Shown one piece after another: positions 35,411 to 44,564 of a DNA stretch of 53,547 bases (position 1 is its first letter; each line of letters begins with the position of its first letter). Made by a program: the position numbers and the translations under genes. Source of the DNA: Maribacter sp. ACAM166 (GTDB lineage Bacteria > Bacteroidota > Bacteroidia > Flavobacteriales > Flavobacteriaceae); assembly GCF_005771495.1 (NCBI RefSeq), contig NZ_VAUW01000029.1, positions 1-53,547 on the forward strand. The letters run 5' to 3'. The notes beneath the pieces are model-generated. The model ran no database searches. It was given only the letters and a program-made list of their open reading frames with translations, and was not told the DNA's origin.

Positions 35411-35800
35411 TTACATCTCCACCCTTGACTTAGCTTTTGGTTGAGATTTATAAATCCACCATCCGGCAGCAATAAGTACTAATTGAATTACTATACGAAC
35501 ACCGGCTGCCATTTTAGTGCCAATAGCCGGTATATCTTTGGTTAAATCCCAAATATGAATAGGTAGGAATATAATCATAAGCAAAACGAAACCCAGCCCT
35601 CCCCGTTTTCTATATTTAGGTATTAATAGGGCAATACCAATGGAAGCCTCTGCAATGGATGATAAAATATGAGCAAGTGTTTCTGGAAAAAATTCGGGTA
35701 TAAAATTACTATAAGATTCAGGAGCATATAAATGGTAAAATGCCCCGGAAAGCATTAAAAATGCTAAAATAAAAACGACAATAATTTGTAATATTTTCAT
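35411..35800 (-). CDS. DoxX-like membrane protein
   Basis: 129 residues with four hydrophobic helices: ILQIIVVFILAFLMLSGAFYH, LAHILSSIAEASIGIALLIP, GGLGFVLLMIIFLPIHIW and GVRIVIQLVLIAAGWWIY. The small four-helix layout with the GAFYHLY and SSIAEASIGI segments is that of the DoxX/MauE-like superfamily. Role unknown; inner membrane. Upstream of, and codirectional with, the broken sulfatase, so it may have been part of the same operon. Confidence 0.75.
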   Translation of the reverse strand: MKILQIIVVFILAFLMLSGAFYHLYAPESYSNFIPEFFPETLAHILSSIAEASIGIALLIPKYRKRGGLGFVLLMIIFLPIHIWDLTKDIPAIGTKMAAGVRIVIQLVLIAAGWWIYKSQPKAKSRVEM

Positions 35801-35881
35801 GTTACTGTTAATTAAGTATGGTGTTAGTTACTTTACGTCTTTAAGATACTTAATTAGCTGATCTTGTTCAAGATCTTATAT

Positions 35882-35905
35882 AAAAAAACCCTTAAATAAG
35901 GGCTT
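35882..35905 (-). terminator. Terminator of the Spy-like gene
   Basis: On the minus strand, AGCCCTTA-TTT-AAGGGTT followed by a run of T (the A run near 35882 on the plus strand). Lies 19 bases past the stop of the gene at 35924-36376. Confidence 0.65.
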
Positions 35906-35923
35906 TTACATTTAATGATTCCT

Positions 35924-36376
35924 TCAATCTCTTAAAGAGCGCTTGTCTTTTTTTCGACCCTCTCTATTACTTTTATGCATCGTTTTTTTACTATGATTCA
36001 TTTTTTTCCATTTTTCGAATTGCTCATTGGTAAGTAAAGATTTCATCTCTTTTTTATGTGCAATTTGATAATCTAATCGCTCATTTTGCATGGTGTATTT
36101 TTCTTCCGCTGTCATTTTACTACCTTCTTCTTGATGGGCCCTAAAACCTTCCATTTTTGATTTGCGAGTTTTTGCATCCTCCGTAAGAATAGATTTCATT
36201 TTTGACTGTTGCGATTCATTTAAATCTAAAGACAAAGTCATTTTTTTTGTTTGAAGCGTTGCTGTCTGGTCTGGGGTTAAATCCTTCATAGCATGTCTCT
36301 TTCCTCTTATGTTATGGTCTTGTGCCGTTGCCGATAATCCTGCCATCACTAAAATAGCCATCACTAATTTTTTCAT
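35924..36376 (-). CDS. Exported helical protein resembling Spy/CpxP or DUF4890
   Basis: 150 residues. Signal peptide (LVMAILVMAGLSATAQ, cut after AQ), then a fully helical, very charged body: LTPDQTATLQTKKMTLSLDL, NESQQSKMKSILTED, SLLTNEQFEKWKKM. The repeated L-T-x-E/D-Q pattern is that of the LTXXQ periplasmic chaperone-like family. The C-terminal 25 residues are strongly basic (KKTMHKSNREGRKKDKR). Probably periplasmic; metal or misfolded-protein binding is suggested by the family only. Confidence 0.8.
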   Translation of the reverse strand: MKKLVMAILVMAGLSATAQDHNIRGKRHAMKDLTPDQTATLQTKKMTLSLDLNESQQSKMKSILTEDAKTRKSKMEGFRAHQEEGSKMTAEEKYTMQNERLDYQIAHKKEMKSLLTNEQFEKWKKMNHSKKTMHKSNREGRKKDKRSLRD

Positions 36377-36486
36377 ATGTATTATTTTATTTATTTGTTC
36401 ATTGGATAGGTTTTAGTCAATTAGGTTTAAAAATGAAATTGACTTTGGCAATTATTTAACGGCATTAGGAAATTTATAAAAAGCAA

Positions 36487-36512
36487 AAAGCGCGGCTTTT
36501 AGGCCGCGCTTT
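36487..36512. terminator. Strong GC-rich terminator hairpin
   Basis: AAAGCGCGGC-TTTTAG-GCCGCGCTTT, a perfect 10-base stem. Placed 25 bases past the stop of the 58-residue gene on the minus strand, which it most likely terminates. Confidence 0.8.
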
Positions 36513-36537
36513 CGAGTAGGTAAGAATTGTAAATATT

Positions 36538-36714
36538 TTAATTCGTTTGAATTTTGTCGTGACTCTTGTACGGATTAATGACAATGTCAACCTCTTGTTC
36601 AATTGTGTTTGTGGCTAATTCTTCTTTTACTTCTGTAGTAGTAGCTTGGTGATATACTACAGATGCAAGGATAAAGCAGCTTAAATAAATGAGACTTTTT
36701 AATTTACTGGTCAT
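36538..36714 (-). CDS. Short exported peptide of unknown function
   Basis: 58 residues from ATG at 36714-36712 to TAA at 36540-36538. Begins MTSKLKSLIYLSCFILASVV, a signal-peptide-like hydrophobic segment ending near YHQA, followed by a 35-residue acidic, Thr-rich tail (TTTEVKEELATNTIEQEVD and an end of INPYKSHDKIQTN). It has its own terminator (36487-36512), which supports a real gene. No family recognised. Confidence 0.6.
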   Translation of the reverse strand: MTSKLKSLIYLSCFILASVVYHQATTTEVKEELATNTIEQEVDIVINPYKSHDKIQTN

Positions 36715-36764
36715 GACTTGGGGGTTTTTAAATTCAAATCTAATCTAAAGAACATATAAGCATG

Positions 36765-36797
36765 AAAAAGCCCATTGTTGTGAAATGGGCTTTTTTT
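36765..36797. terminator. Terminator of the metalloprotease gene
   Basis: AAAAAGCCCATT-N7-AATGGGCTTTTTTT: strong hairpin with A and T runs on both sides, so it works in both directions. It lies 100 bases past the metalloprotease stop on the minus strand. Confidence 0.8.
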
Positions 36798-36896
36798 GAT
36801 GTCAATGGTATTTAGAGTGTGGTAAACTGTTTTCATTCATCGATAATATTGACTCTTCATCGATACAGTCAAGAAAACGGATGAAGTTGAATATAC

Positions 36897-39386
36897 CTAT
36901 TTCGGATTCAGAATAAGGTTAATGCGTTCTAAAACATCGTCTAAATGATATTTAGTCATCGTATTTGTAGTCCGATTCCTTCCATTTCTAATGTCGTGTT
37001 TTAGAATATTTAATTCTGCTCTGGCCAAGGTTCTAATATCTGATTGACTCGTATTAACTGCAGTTGATTTTCTATATCCTCCGTAATCTGAAACTTTAGC
37101 TTGGTTATCTGCGGTCATTATATATTCCAAACGATCAATATGTGCCTTTTGTAAATTTCTTCGATACGTATCAATCGCAGTACCATTGTTAAGTTCAGAC
37201 CAAATTCCTTTTCGTAGTTCGCTCATCATCTGTACTAAGGAATATGCGTCCTTAGTATTTACTGTTTCATGTTCAATGAGCCTGGCCATTTTACCTAAAC
37301 TTAATACATTGTTTAATGTACGAACTTGCATGGTACGTATTTGCTCCAAAAATCCTGAATACTCTGTCCGATCAAGAATATTCTGGTCTAACATCCACAT
37401 TGGCGTTTTAAATAATTGTTCATTTAGAAAGGCCATAGCTTTCATTTGGTGGGCTTTAGGAACCGCTGTATATACAGCGCCTTCTTGGTCATAGGTCTTG
37501 TGGTTTTCATAAACTCCACCAATATTATTGGTAACATGACCCATATATCTATTGAATTGGGCGAATACCTGACCGTATAATTTTTTAAGATCATCATAAT
37601 TCTTACCATCTTCTGCAGTCCATTCGACAAGTTTGGGTACAATTCGTTTTAAATTGGCAATACCATACTCACTTGCTTTCATAGCATCATCACCTAAGTC
37701 TTCAGTCTGGGAACTAGGGTCAACAATATCACCTACTTGCTGATGGCCAAAACGATATAACGGATCACCAGAATGCGCCATAATCCAACTGTCTAATATC
37801 GATTTCTCTTCTTCGGCAGATGTATTCAAAATGGGGGTATATCCCCATTGAATGGCATATTTATCATATACACCAATATCGGGCATCAATGCCACCCCTT
37901 CATCACCTGGCTGTGCAATATAATTAAAGCGAGCATAATCCATAATCGATGGAGCTGTCCCATTTTTATTGGTGAATGATTTAGAACGAAGAGAATCTAC
38001 AGGATAAGCAGCACTACTACCCATGTTATGTGGAAGCCCTAAAGTATGCCCAACTTCGTGTGATGAAACAAAACGAATCAATCTACCCATTACGTCATCA
38101 TTGAACGAAACACCTCTTGCATCTGGGTTAATGGCCGCTGTTTGAACGAAATACCAATTCCTCAAAAGAGACATGACATTATGGTACCAATTGATATCAG
38201 ATTCTAATATTTCACCACTTCGTGGATCACTAACATGTGGTCCATTGGCGTTAGGTATCGGTGAAGCCAAATAACGAACTACAGAATAGCGAACATCTTC
38301 GGCAGACCACTCTGGGTCTTCTTCTATAGAGGGAGGTTCTTTGGCTATTATTGCATTTTTGAAGCCTGCTGCCTCAAAGGCAATTTGCCAATCTTCAATG
38401 CCCTGTTTAATAAATGGAACCCATTTTTTTGGTGTTGCTCGATCCACATAATAGATAATCTGTTTTTTAGGTTCAACTAATTCACCACTATTGAACTTTT
38501 TAAGGTCTTCATCTTTTACCTCTAAACGCCATCGGTCTAGAAATTTAATGGTTTTACTTTCTTGAGCTTCCGAGCCGTAATCTACTTGTCCGCGAGCAAA
38601 CCACCCTACACGTTCATCAAAATAGCGACGCTTCATGGGATCTTTAGGTAGCAATACCATAGAGTTGTTGATTTCTACCGAGATGGAGCCTAAGCTTTTA
38701 TTACTTGGAGCCGCACTGGCCGAATAGGTTTTCACATGTCGAACTTCTAAATTTAAAGGATAACTTTTTACAGATTCGATATAACCTTTGCTTTCATCTA
38801 ATCGCGAAACTTTATATCGTTTTCGATATTGTTCAGGCATTCCGAAAGCTTTTGTGTCCTTTGTGAAAATATCATTTACCTCAATTACTGTTGTTGGGTT
38901 TAATGAGTCTTTCTTTATTGCTTTGACATCGAATGAAAAAAGTACGGGTTCAAAATTTGAATTGACCACCGCTTCATGAACTGGTAAAGAATCTGCTGCA
39001 ACGACATCATGTGAAACAACACGAAGTAGCACTTTCTTATCTTTCTTCTGCCATCGTAACACGTGGGTATTTATTTTTCCGCCACCAAAACCGATGCCAG
39101 AGGCTGTTTTGGAGATACGGCTCACCATCAACATTTCCTTGTTAAATAGAGAATCTGGTATTTCATAGAAATGATTGTCATCCACTTTGTGAACGGTAAA
39201 TAGACCCTCATCAGAAATGGCGTCTTTTGTTATGACCTTATCATAGGGCTGTATAGCATCTTTCTTCGGTTTGTCAGATGTTTTTTCGGTGTCTTTTTTC
39301 TTCTTTTTAAAAATTTGAGCTTGGGTGGATTGATAGCCACAAATGCATACCAATAAGAATAATTTAAGCAGTAATTTTCTTTTCAT
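36897..39386 (-). CDS. Large zinc-dependent metalloprotease (DUF5117/DUF5118 type)
   Basis: 829 residues. Signal peptide (LLLKLFLLVCICGYQSTQAQ), a basic linker (KKKKKDTEK), then the DUF5118-like start (YDKVITKDAISDEGLFTVHK) and DUF5117-like beta-rich part to about 300. The catalytic domain follows with the extended zinc motif H443-E-V-G-H447-T-L-G-L-P-H453, a metzincin-type HExxHxxGxxH, and SIMDYARFNY downstream, resembling a Met-turn. Exported, probably periplasmic or surface-bound. Its substrate is unknown; such proteins are abundant in Bacteroidota. Intact, monocistronic, with its own terminator. Confidence 0.9.
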   Translation of the reverse strand: MKRKLLLKLFLLVCICGYQSTQAQIFKKKKKDTEKTSDKPKKDAIQPYDKVITKDAISDEGLFTVHKVDDNHFYEIPDSLFNKEMLMVSRISKTASGIGFGGGKINTHVLRWQKKDKKVLLRVVSHDVVAADSLPVHEAVVNSNFEPVLFSFDVKAIKKDSLNPTTVIEVNDIFTKDTKAFGMPEQYRKRYKVSRLDESKGYIESVKSYPLNLEVRHVKTYSASAAPSNKSLGSISVEINNSMVLLPKDPMKRRYFDERVGWFARGQVDYGSEAQESKTIKFLDRWRLEVKDEDLKKFNSGELVEPKKQIIYYVDRATPKKWVPFIKQGIEDWQIAFEAAGFKNAIIAKEPPSIEEDPEWSAEDVRYSVVRYLASPIPNANGPHVSDPRSGEILESDINWYHNVMSLLRNWYFVQTAAINPDARGVSFNDDVMGRLIRFVSSHEVGHTLGLPHNMGSSAAYPVDSLRSKSFTNKNGTAPSIMDYARFNYIAQPGDEGVALMPDIGVYDKYAIQWGYTPILNTSAEEEKSILDSWIMAHSGDPLYRFGHQQVGDIVDPSSQTEDLGDDAMKASEYGIANLKRIVPKLVEWTAEDGKNYDDLKKLYGQVFAQFNRYMGHVTNNIGGVYENHKTYDQEGAVYTAVPKAHQMKAMAFLNEQLFKTPMWMLDQNILDRTEYSGFLEQIRTMQVRTLNNVLSLGKMARLIEHETVNTKDAYSLVQMMSELRKGIWSELNNGTAIDTYRRNLQKAHIDRLEYIMTADNQAKVSDYGGYRKSTAVNTSQSDIRTLARAELNILKHDIRNGRNRTTNTMTKYHLDDVLERINLILNPK

Positions 39387-39535
39387 TTCAAGTTAGTTTG
39401 GTGCTATTTCAAAGATCGAACTATTATATGAAACAGGTTGTTAATAATTTCTTAAGCCTATTTTGTAACAAAGTGATTCAAGCAGCGTCTATTTAATAGG
39501 AAGAATTATTTTTTATATTCTGAATTAGTCAATTA

Positions 39536-39571
39536 CAAAGCCTTTGCACATGCAAGGGCTTTGTTTTTTTA
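39536..39571. terminator. Terminator-like hairpin between transporter and metalloprotease genes
   Basis: CAAAGCC(T)TTGC-ACAT-GCAA(G)GGCTTTG followed on the plus strand by seven T. It lies just past the stop of the minus-strand transporter gene, where it can act as terminator, although the T tract is on the plus side. Confidence 0.6.
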
Positions 39572-39579
39572 GGGAATAA

Positions 39580-41010
39580 TTAGAAAATTAGAGGTAGTAT
39601 AAATTGAAACATACCAATTAGAAGTAACACGGCAATCACATTTAAGATAATGCCTGCCCGTGCCATTTCATGTACTTTAATAAAGCCGCTAGCGAAAACA
39701 ATTGCATTCGGTGGTGTGGCCATAGGAAGCATAAAAGCGCAACTACTTGCAATGGTTATGGGAATTAGTAAATAAGTAATTGGAATACCTAAGCCAATAG
39801 CAATACCTGCTACAACGGGAGCCAGAACGGCTACCAAGGCAACATTACTCATTAATTCTGTCATGAATAACATTAAGACAATCAACAATGTTGCTGTAAA
39901 GAGTATGCTTAAATTACTTTGAGCAATTAAATCTGCTACCAAATCTACAATTCCGGAAACGGACATACCGTTTGCCAGTGATAATCCTCCTCCAAAAAGA
40001 ATCAAAATGCCCCAGGCGAGTTTTTGCGTATCCTGCCATTGTAAAATAAAATCTCCTTTTTTGAGATTATAAGGCAATGTAAATAAGGCTATAGCGGCGA
40101 AAATACTAATTAGCGTATCTGATAAACCTAAACTTGGGAAAAGTGAATTGATCAAGGTTCTAAAAACCCAGAGAAAAATTGTGACTCCGAAAATAAAAAG
40201 CACCATTTTTTCTTTTCTAGAAGTAGGTCCTAATTTCTGTAACTCTTCATGAATGATTGTTTTAGAAGCCTTAAACTTTAAATTTTGGGTAGGAAAGAAT
40301 AATTTCGTCAATACAAAATAGCTTATTGTAATCATAACTAGAGCAAAGGGTAGTCCTATGGTCATCCATTTTAAAAATGAAATTTCAATTTGATATTCAT
40401 TTTCCAATAAACCTATCAATACAGAATTTGGCGGTGTTCCTATAACAGTAGCAATACCACCAGCATTGGCAGCGAATGCGATACCTAGCATTACGCTTAA
40501 TGCAAAATTACGGTCACGTTTGGTGAAACCATCTGCATCTTCAATTAACAAATTGATTACGGACATTGCAATGGGTAGCATAACAACCGTACTGGCAGTA
40601 TTGCTAATCCACATACTTAAAACAGCCGTGGCAATCATAAAACCGAGCACAACTCTATTTGCTGTTGTACCGGTAAGACGTATGATGTTTAAAGCAATGC
40701 GTTTGTGAAGATTTACTTTTTCTAAGGCTAGGGCCATGACAAAACCACCAAAAAACAGAAATACAATCGGACTACCGTAATTAGCACCGACATCACCTAT
40801 AGGCATAATTTTTAGTAATGGAAATAGCAGTAAAGGCAATAGTGCAGTCACTGATATGGATACTGCCTCGGTAACCCACCAAATCACCATCCAAAGTGCA
40901 ACAGCAATAACAGCATCTGCATTTGGTGTGATAAGTGGGGTCGGTAAATTAATCAGGATAAAAAATAAGATGGGACCTAGAAAAAGTCCTACTTTACTGC
41001 TTAGGTTCAT
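39580..41010 (-). CDS. DASS (SLC13) family sodium-coupled anion transporter
   Basis: 476 residues with about eleven to twelve hydrophobic segments. Family motifs: WWVTEAVSISVTALLPLLLFPL near 44-66, WISNTASTVVMLPIAMSV near 134 (the SNT signature), and in the second half LMSNVALVAVLAPVVAG and the loop CAFMLPMATPPNAIVFASG near 430, which carries the second SNT-like site. Imports a dicarboxylate, citrate or sulfate with sodium across the inner membrane. Sulfate is conceivable given the sulfite reductase in the window, but the locus is far away and there is no linkage. Just downstream of lysS. Confidence 0.9.
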   Translation of the reverse strand: MNLSSKVGLFLGPILFFILINLPTPLITPNADAVIAVALWMVIWWVTEAVSISVTALLPLLLFPLLKIMPIGDVGANYGSPIVFLFFGGFVMALALEKVNLHKRIALNIIRLTGTTANRVVLGFMIATAVLSMWISNTASTVVMLPIAMSVINLLIEDADGFTKRDRNFALSVMLGIAFAANAGGIATVIGTPPNSVLIGLLENEYQIEISFLKWMTIGLPFALVMITISYFVLTKLFFPTQNLKFKASKTIIHEELQKLGPTSRKEKMVLFIFGVTIFLWVFRTLINSLFPSLGLSDTLISIFAAIALFTLPYNLKKGDFILQWQDTQKLAWGILILFGGGLSLANGMSVSGIVDLVADLIAQSNLSILFTATLLIVLMLFMTELMSNVALVAVLAPVVAGIAIGLGIPITYLLIPITIASSCAFMLPMATPPNAIVFASGFIKVHEMARAGIILNVIAVLLLIGMFQFILPLIF

Positions 41011-41061
41011 TCTGGTTGGTTTAGCGCGCTCCTAAGCTAATATTATTTATCCTAATTATAC

Positions 41062-42753
41062 CTAGTTTAAAACTTCAACAAAAAGCACATCATCAACCTT
41101 AAAAACTTTCGCAAGTTGTTGCTTAGTTATTCCTTTCAGGCCTTTATCCCAAGCTTTATTGCTTAAATCAGCTTTGCTTTTCAATAGTTCTAACTCCAGT
41201 TTTCTATCCTTTTTTAAGATTTCAAAAATTATTTTTTCGTTGTCAGATAATTGTAAGGGTTTTTTCTCGGGTCTCATTTGAGGGAAGAATAATACCTCTT
41301 GTATCGATGAATTATTGGTCATTAACATTACCAAACGATCAATACCAATACCAATACCAGAAGTTGGTGGCATACCATATTCAAGCGCTCTAAGAAAATC
41401 TTGGTCGATAAACATGGCTTCATCATCCCCCTTTTCAGATAGTTTTAATTGCTCTTCAAAACGCTCTCTTTGTTCGACTGGGTCATTAAGCTCAGAATAG
41501 GCATTGGCCAATTCCTTACCGTTCACCATCAGCTCAAAGCGTTCTGTAAGTGCAGGGTTGCTGCGATGCTCTTTGGTAAGCGGACTCATCTCTTTTGGAT
41601 AGTCGGTTATAAAGGTTGGCTGCACATAAAAATGCTCACATTTCTCGCCAAAAATCTCATCGATGAGTTTACCAATACCCATAGTTTCATCTACTTCTAT
41701 GCCTAAAGTTTTAGCCGTTTCACGAAGTTCATCTTCGGGCATACCGGCGACATCAAGACCTGTGTGTATTTTAATGGCTTCTAAAATAGGTATTCTTGCA
41801 TAAGGTGCCTTGAATTCAATTTCATGCTTACCAACAGTTATTTTGGTGGCATTATTGGTATCCACAGCAATTTTCTCCAATAATTTTTCCGTAGTATCCA
41901 TCATCCAATTATAGTCCTTATACGCTACGTAAAGTTCCATTACCGTAAACTCAGGATTGTGGGTACGGTCCATTCCCTCATTTCGGAAATCTTTTGAAAA
42001 TTCATAAACGCCGTCAAAGCCACCTACAATCAATCTTTTTAAATAGAGTTCATTGGCAATTCTTAAATACAAGGGAATATTAAGTGCATTGTGATGCGTT
42101 AAAAAAGGTCGAGCGGTCGCGCCACCAGGTATAGGTTGTAGAATAGGAGTTTCTACTTCCAAGTATCCTTTTTCATTATAAAATTCACGAATGCTATTGG
42201 TTATTTTGGTCCTTTTAATAAAGGTCTCTTTAACCTTTGGGTTAACCACCAAATCTACATACCGTTGACGGTAACGTAATTCTGGGTCATTGAATTCGTC
42301 ATACACCTTACCTTCTGCATCCTTTTTAGGTAATGGCAATGGTCTAAGCGATTTGCTGAGCATGGTAAATTTCTTTACCATAATTGTTTTCTCCCCTACT
42401 TGGGTGGTGAAAAGTTCTCCTTCGATACCAATAATATCTCCAATATCCAATAGTTTTTTATAGACATCGTTGTAAAGGGTTTTATCCTCACCAGTACATA
42501 TTTCATCTCTATTAAAATAGACTTGAATACGACCTGAACTATCTTGAAGTTCTGCAAATGATGCTTTGCCTTGAATACGACGAGACATCAGTCGACCAGC
42601 AACAATTACCTTTTTACCGTCCTCATAATTAGATTTTATACTTGCAGATGTAGCATCTACAGGGTATAAAGCGGCCGGGTAAGGATTAATCCCCAGTGCT
42701 CTTAATTTATCTAATTTTTCCCTTCTGATTAGCTCTTGCTCTGATAATTGCAT
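41062..42753 (-). CDS. lysS: Lysyl-tRNA synthetase, class II
   Basis: 563 residues. N-terminal OB-fold anticodon-binding domain ([31 protein letters not shown] in two adjoining stretches, about 48-78), class II core with motif 2 [20 protein letters not shown] and motif 3 [16 protein letters not shown]-terminal extension of about 60 residues ([18 protein letters not shown] and an end of VLFVEVLN) is beyond the usual 500-residue length and is common in Bacteroidota LysS. Charges tRNA-Lys. Preceded by a near-consensus promoter lying inside the adjacent pseudogene. Confidence 0.97.
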   Translation of the reverse strand: MQLSEQELIRREKLDKLRALGINPYPAALYPVDATSASIKSNYEDGKKVIVAGRLMSRRIQGKASFAELQDSSGRIQVYFNRDEICTGEDKTLYNDVYKKLLDIGDIIGIEGELFTTQVGEKTIMVKKFTMLSKSLRPLPLPKKDAEGKVYDEFNDPELRYRQRYVDLVVNPKVKETFIKRTKITNSIREFYNEKGYLEVETPILQPIPGGATARPFLTHHNALNIPLYLRIANELYLKRLIVGGFDGVYEFSKDFRNEGMDRTHNPEFTVMELYVAYKDYNWMMDTTEKLLEKIAVDTNNATKITVGKHEIEFKAPYARIPILEAIKIHTGLDVAGMPEDELRETAKTLGIEVDETMGIGKLIDEIFGEKCEHFYVQPTFITDYPKEMSPLTKEHRSNPALTERFELMVNGKELANAYSELNDPVEQRERFEEQLKLSEKGDDEAMFIDQDFLRALEYGMPPTSGIGIGIDRLVMLMTNNSSIQEVLFFPQMRPEKKPLQLSDNEKIIFEILKKDRKLELELLKSKADLSNKAWDKGLKGITKQQLAKVFKVDDVLFVEVLN

Positions 42754-42773
42754 GCCGTCGTTTATTTAGCTGG

Positions 42774-42804
42774 CAAATATAAACGATATGTATTAATCTT
42801 TCAA
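42774..42804 (-). promoter_or_regulatory. Promoter of lysS
   Basis: On the minus strand, TTG (42804-42802), 20 bases, TATATTTG (42781-42774), 20 bases ahead of the lysS ATG. Excellent match to the Bacteroidota consensus. The -33 part overlaps the last codons of the SGNH hydrolase pseudogene. Confidence 0.75.
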
Positions 42805-43488
42805 TCTCGAAAGGACTAAAGGATACAGGCGCTCTTTAAATTTTTCATAACCTATACCAGAAGGATACAAACCGTCTTTAGCTACAAGTTCTGGCCGTTC
42901 CAATCCTTTTCTCGTAATATCAGTAATTTTAAGGAATGTTACACTCTCAGCTTTTGATACGGATTCAGCATACATGATATAGCGTTCTATTTCAATTGAA
43001 ATTTTAATACTACCAATAGTTTCACCATAGTGCGTGAAGTAATACTTTGGTATCGAGAGTACTACGACTTTTTTTTAGTCGCCACTACTAAAATCGATTG
43101 CCTTGTGCTATAGGTAAGAGAACTTGGCTTCATAGTGTGAATATGGTTTAGATTGAAATTGATTGTTTATACCAATCAACAAGGTTACCAAGTTATAATT
43201 TGCAGATTCTCGACCACTGACGCCTGTTGTAAGTTGGTCTGTTCTACAGCCTGTTAGTGCGGTAATCGTAATTTTTAAATCGAGATCAAAATTTGTTTCA
43301 ATCTTGTTACCTAGTTGGGTGGAAAAGCTTTCGCCTACTGTATAACTTGTCAGTAAGGGCCAAATAGCTCCAAATTTTAGGATTTTATTTCTCGTTTAAA
43401 ACGAATTATCAGACACACTACAAGATGATCTGATTGTGAACAATAGGAATGGCATAGCTATTTTAAAAATCATAAAGGTGTTTTTCAT
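42793..43488 (-). pseudogene. SGNH/GDSL-type hydrolase with three in-frame stop codons
   Basis: A single frame of 231 codons plus stop from ATG at 43488-43486 to 42793 contains TAA at 43398-43396, TAG at 43110-43108 and TAA at 43077-43075, with no frameshift. It begins with an export signal (FKIAMPFLLFTIRSSC). The serine block is damaged: LLTSYTVGES where GDSYTxGE is expected. Then ITALTGCRTDQLTTG, NLVTLLIGINNQFQ (the GxND-like block) and VVVLSIPKY follow, and the catalytic D-G-L-H-P is now DGLYPSG. Members are periplasmic esterases or deacetylases. Loss of the His as well as the stops shows it is dead rather than read through. Confidence 0.92.
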
Positions 43489-43601
43489 GTGTAGCTAACA
43501 AATTAGAAAAAGAAATGGTTTTAAATTTTATCAAAAATAGTGTAACAGGTTAGTCAATGTGACGACAAATAGGTACATCAATCAATCTAAATAATAATCA
43601 A

Positions 43602-43757
43602 ATGAGTTTTATTCGAGTCTTACTCGCTATTTTTTTTCCACCACTAGCTGTTTTAGGAAAAGGGTGTGGTTCTTTTTTAATTGTGTTACTACTAACTTTT
43701 TGTGGTTGGGTACCTGGTGTTATAGCCGCATTGGTGATTCTCAACAACCCAAATTAA
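43602..43757 (+). CDS. YqaE/Pmp3-family membrane peptide
   Basis: 51 residues from ATG at 43602 to TAA at 43755-43757. Two hydrophobic helices (LLAIFFPPLAVLGKGCG, then FLIVLLLTFCGWVPGVIAALVI in two stretches) with the family's PPLAV-x-G start and CGWxPGxIxA end. Members of the Pmp3/UPF0057 family are small inner-membrane proteins induced by salt or membrane stress. Complete, plus strand, 44 bases before the lipB promoter element. Confidence 0.9.
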   Translation: MSFIRVLLAIFFPPLAVLGKGCGSFLIVLLLTFCGWVPGVIAALVILNNPN

Positions 43758-43801
43758 AATTACGATACAGCCAAATTTATCATCAATCGCATTTAGCTTT
43801 G

Positions 43802-43809
43802 TATCTTTG
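43802..43809 (+). promoter_or_regulatory. -7 promoter element directly before lipB
   Basis: TATCTTTG at 43802-43809, only 5 bases before the lipB ATG. A start site at the normal distance would fall on or next to the ATG, so this transcript could be leaderless. No TTG is obvious at -33. Confidence 0.45.
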
Positions 43810-43814
43810 TAGTA

Positions 43815-44531
43815 ATGAACAAGGAAGTGGTTTTTACGGATTTAGGACTAAAGGATTATAAGGAAACCTGGGGTTTTCAAGAGAAACTTTTTAAGGAAAT
43901 TATAGACCTTAAAATAAAAAACAGAAGGGAAGGGCAAAGTTTGGAAACGCCAAATTATCTTCTTATAGTGGAACATCCACATGTATATACCCTTGGTAAA
44001 AGTGGCGATATTGAAAATCTTTTGGTAAATGAAAACCAATTAGCGGCAAAAGGAGCTAAATTTTATAAAATAAACAGGGGAGGGGATATCACCTATCACG
44101 GTCCTGGTCAAATTGTTGTTTATCCTATCCTGGACTTGGATAATTTCTTTACCGACATTCATAAATACTTACGATTCTTGGAAGAAACGGTCATTCTTAC
44201 TTTAGCGGATTATGGACTAAAAGCCGAACGTTCACAAGGAGAGACGGGTGTATGGTTGGATGTTGGTACTCCATTTGCTAGAAAAATATGTGCTCTGGGC
44301 GTGCGGGCTTCACGTTGGGTGACCATGCATGGTTTCGCCTTGAACGTCAATGCAGACCTGGGTTATTTTGATTTAATGATCCCCTGTGGAATTAAGGGTA
44401 AAGCAGTTACGTCTTTAAATGTAGAAGTAGGGAAAAAAGAGGTTGATATGGATGAAGTAAAACAAAGGTTGTTACAGCATTTTGAAGTGCTTTTTGAGGC
44501 TGAGGTGATAAAAAAGAAAACCTCGGTATAG
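43815..44531 (+). CDS. lipB: Lipoyl(octanoyl) transferase
   Basis: 238 residues. Transfers octanoyl groups from acyl carrier protein to lipoyl domains of 2-oxoacid dehydrogenases, the first step of lipoate synthesis. Motifs: EHPHVYTLGKSGD, RGGDITYHGPGQIVVYPI (the family signature), ARKICALGVRASRWVTMHGFALNV with the catalytic lysine, and MIPCGIKGKAVTSL with the catalytic cysteine near residue 192. No lipA is nearby. A terminator overlaps the stop. Confidence 0.96.
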   Translation: MNKEVVFTDLGLKDYKETWGFQEKLFKEIIDLKIKNRREGQSLETPNYLLIVEHPHVYTLGKSGDIENLLVNENQLAAKGAKFYKINRGGDITYHGPGQIVVYPILDLDNFFTDIHKYLRFLEETVILTLADYGLKAERSQGETGVWLDVGTPFARKICALGVRASRWVTMHGFALNVNADLGYFDLMIPCGIKGKAVTSLNVEVGKKEVDMDEVKQRLLQHFEVLFEAEVIKKKTSV

Positions 44532-44549
44532 ACCAAGGTTTTCTTTTTT
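44516..44549 (+). terminator. Terminator of lipB
   Basis: GAAAACCT and AGGTTTTC arms enclosing GGT/ACC, then six T. The hairpin begins within the last codons of lipB and also serves the convergent gene poorly. Confidence 0.8.
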
Positions 44550-44564
44550 AAAATCGTTTAATGA

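Noticed and set aside
37186..37494. Plus-strand frame of 102 codons
   Set aside because: Complement of the zinc metalloprotease gene, which has a signal peptide, a zinc motif and a full-length frame.
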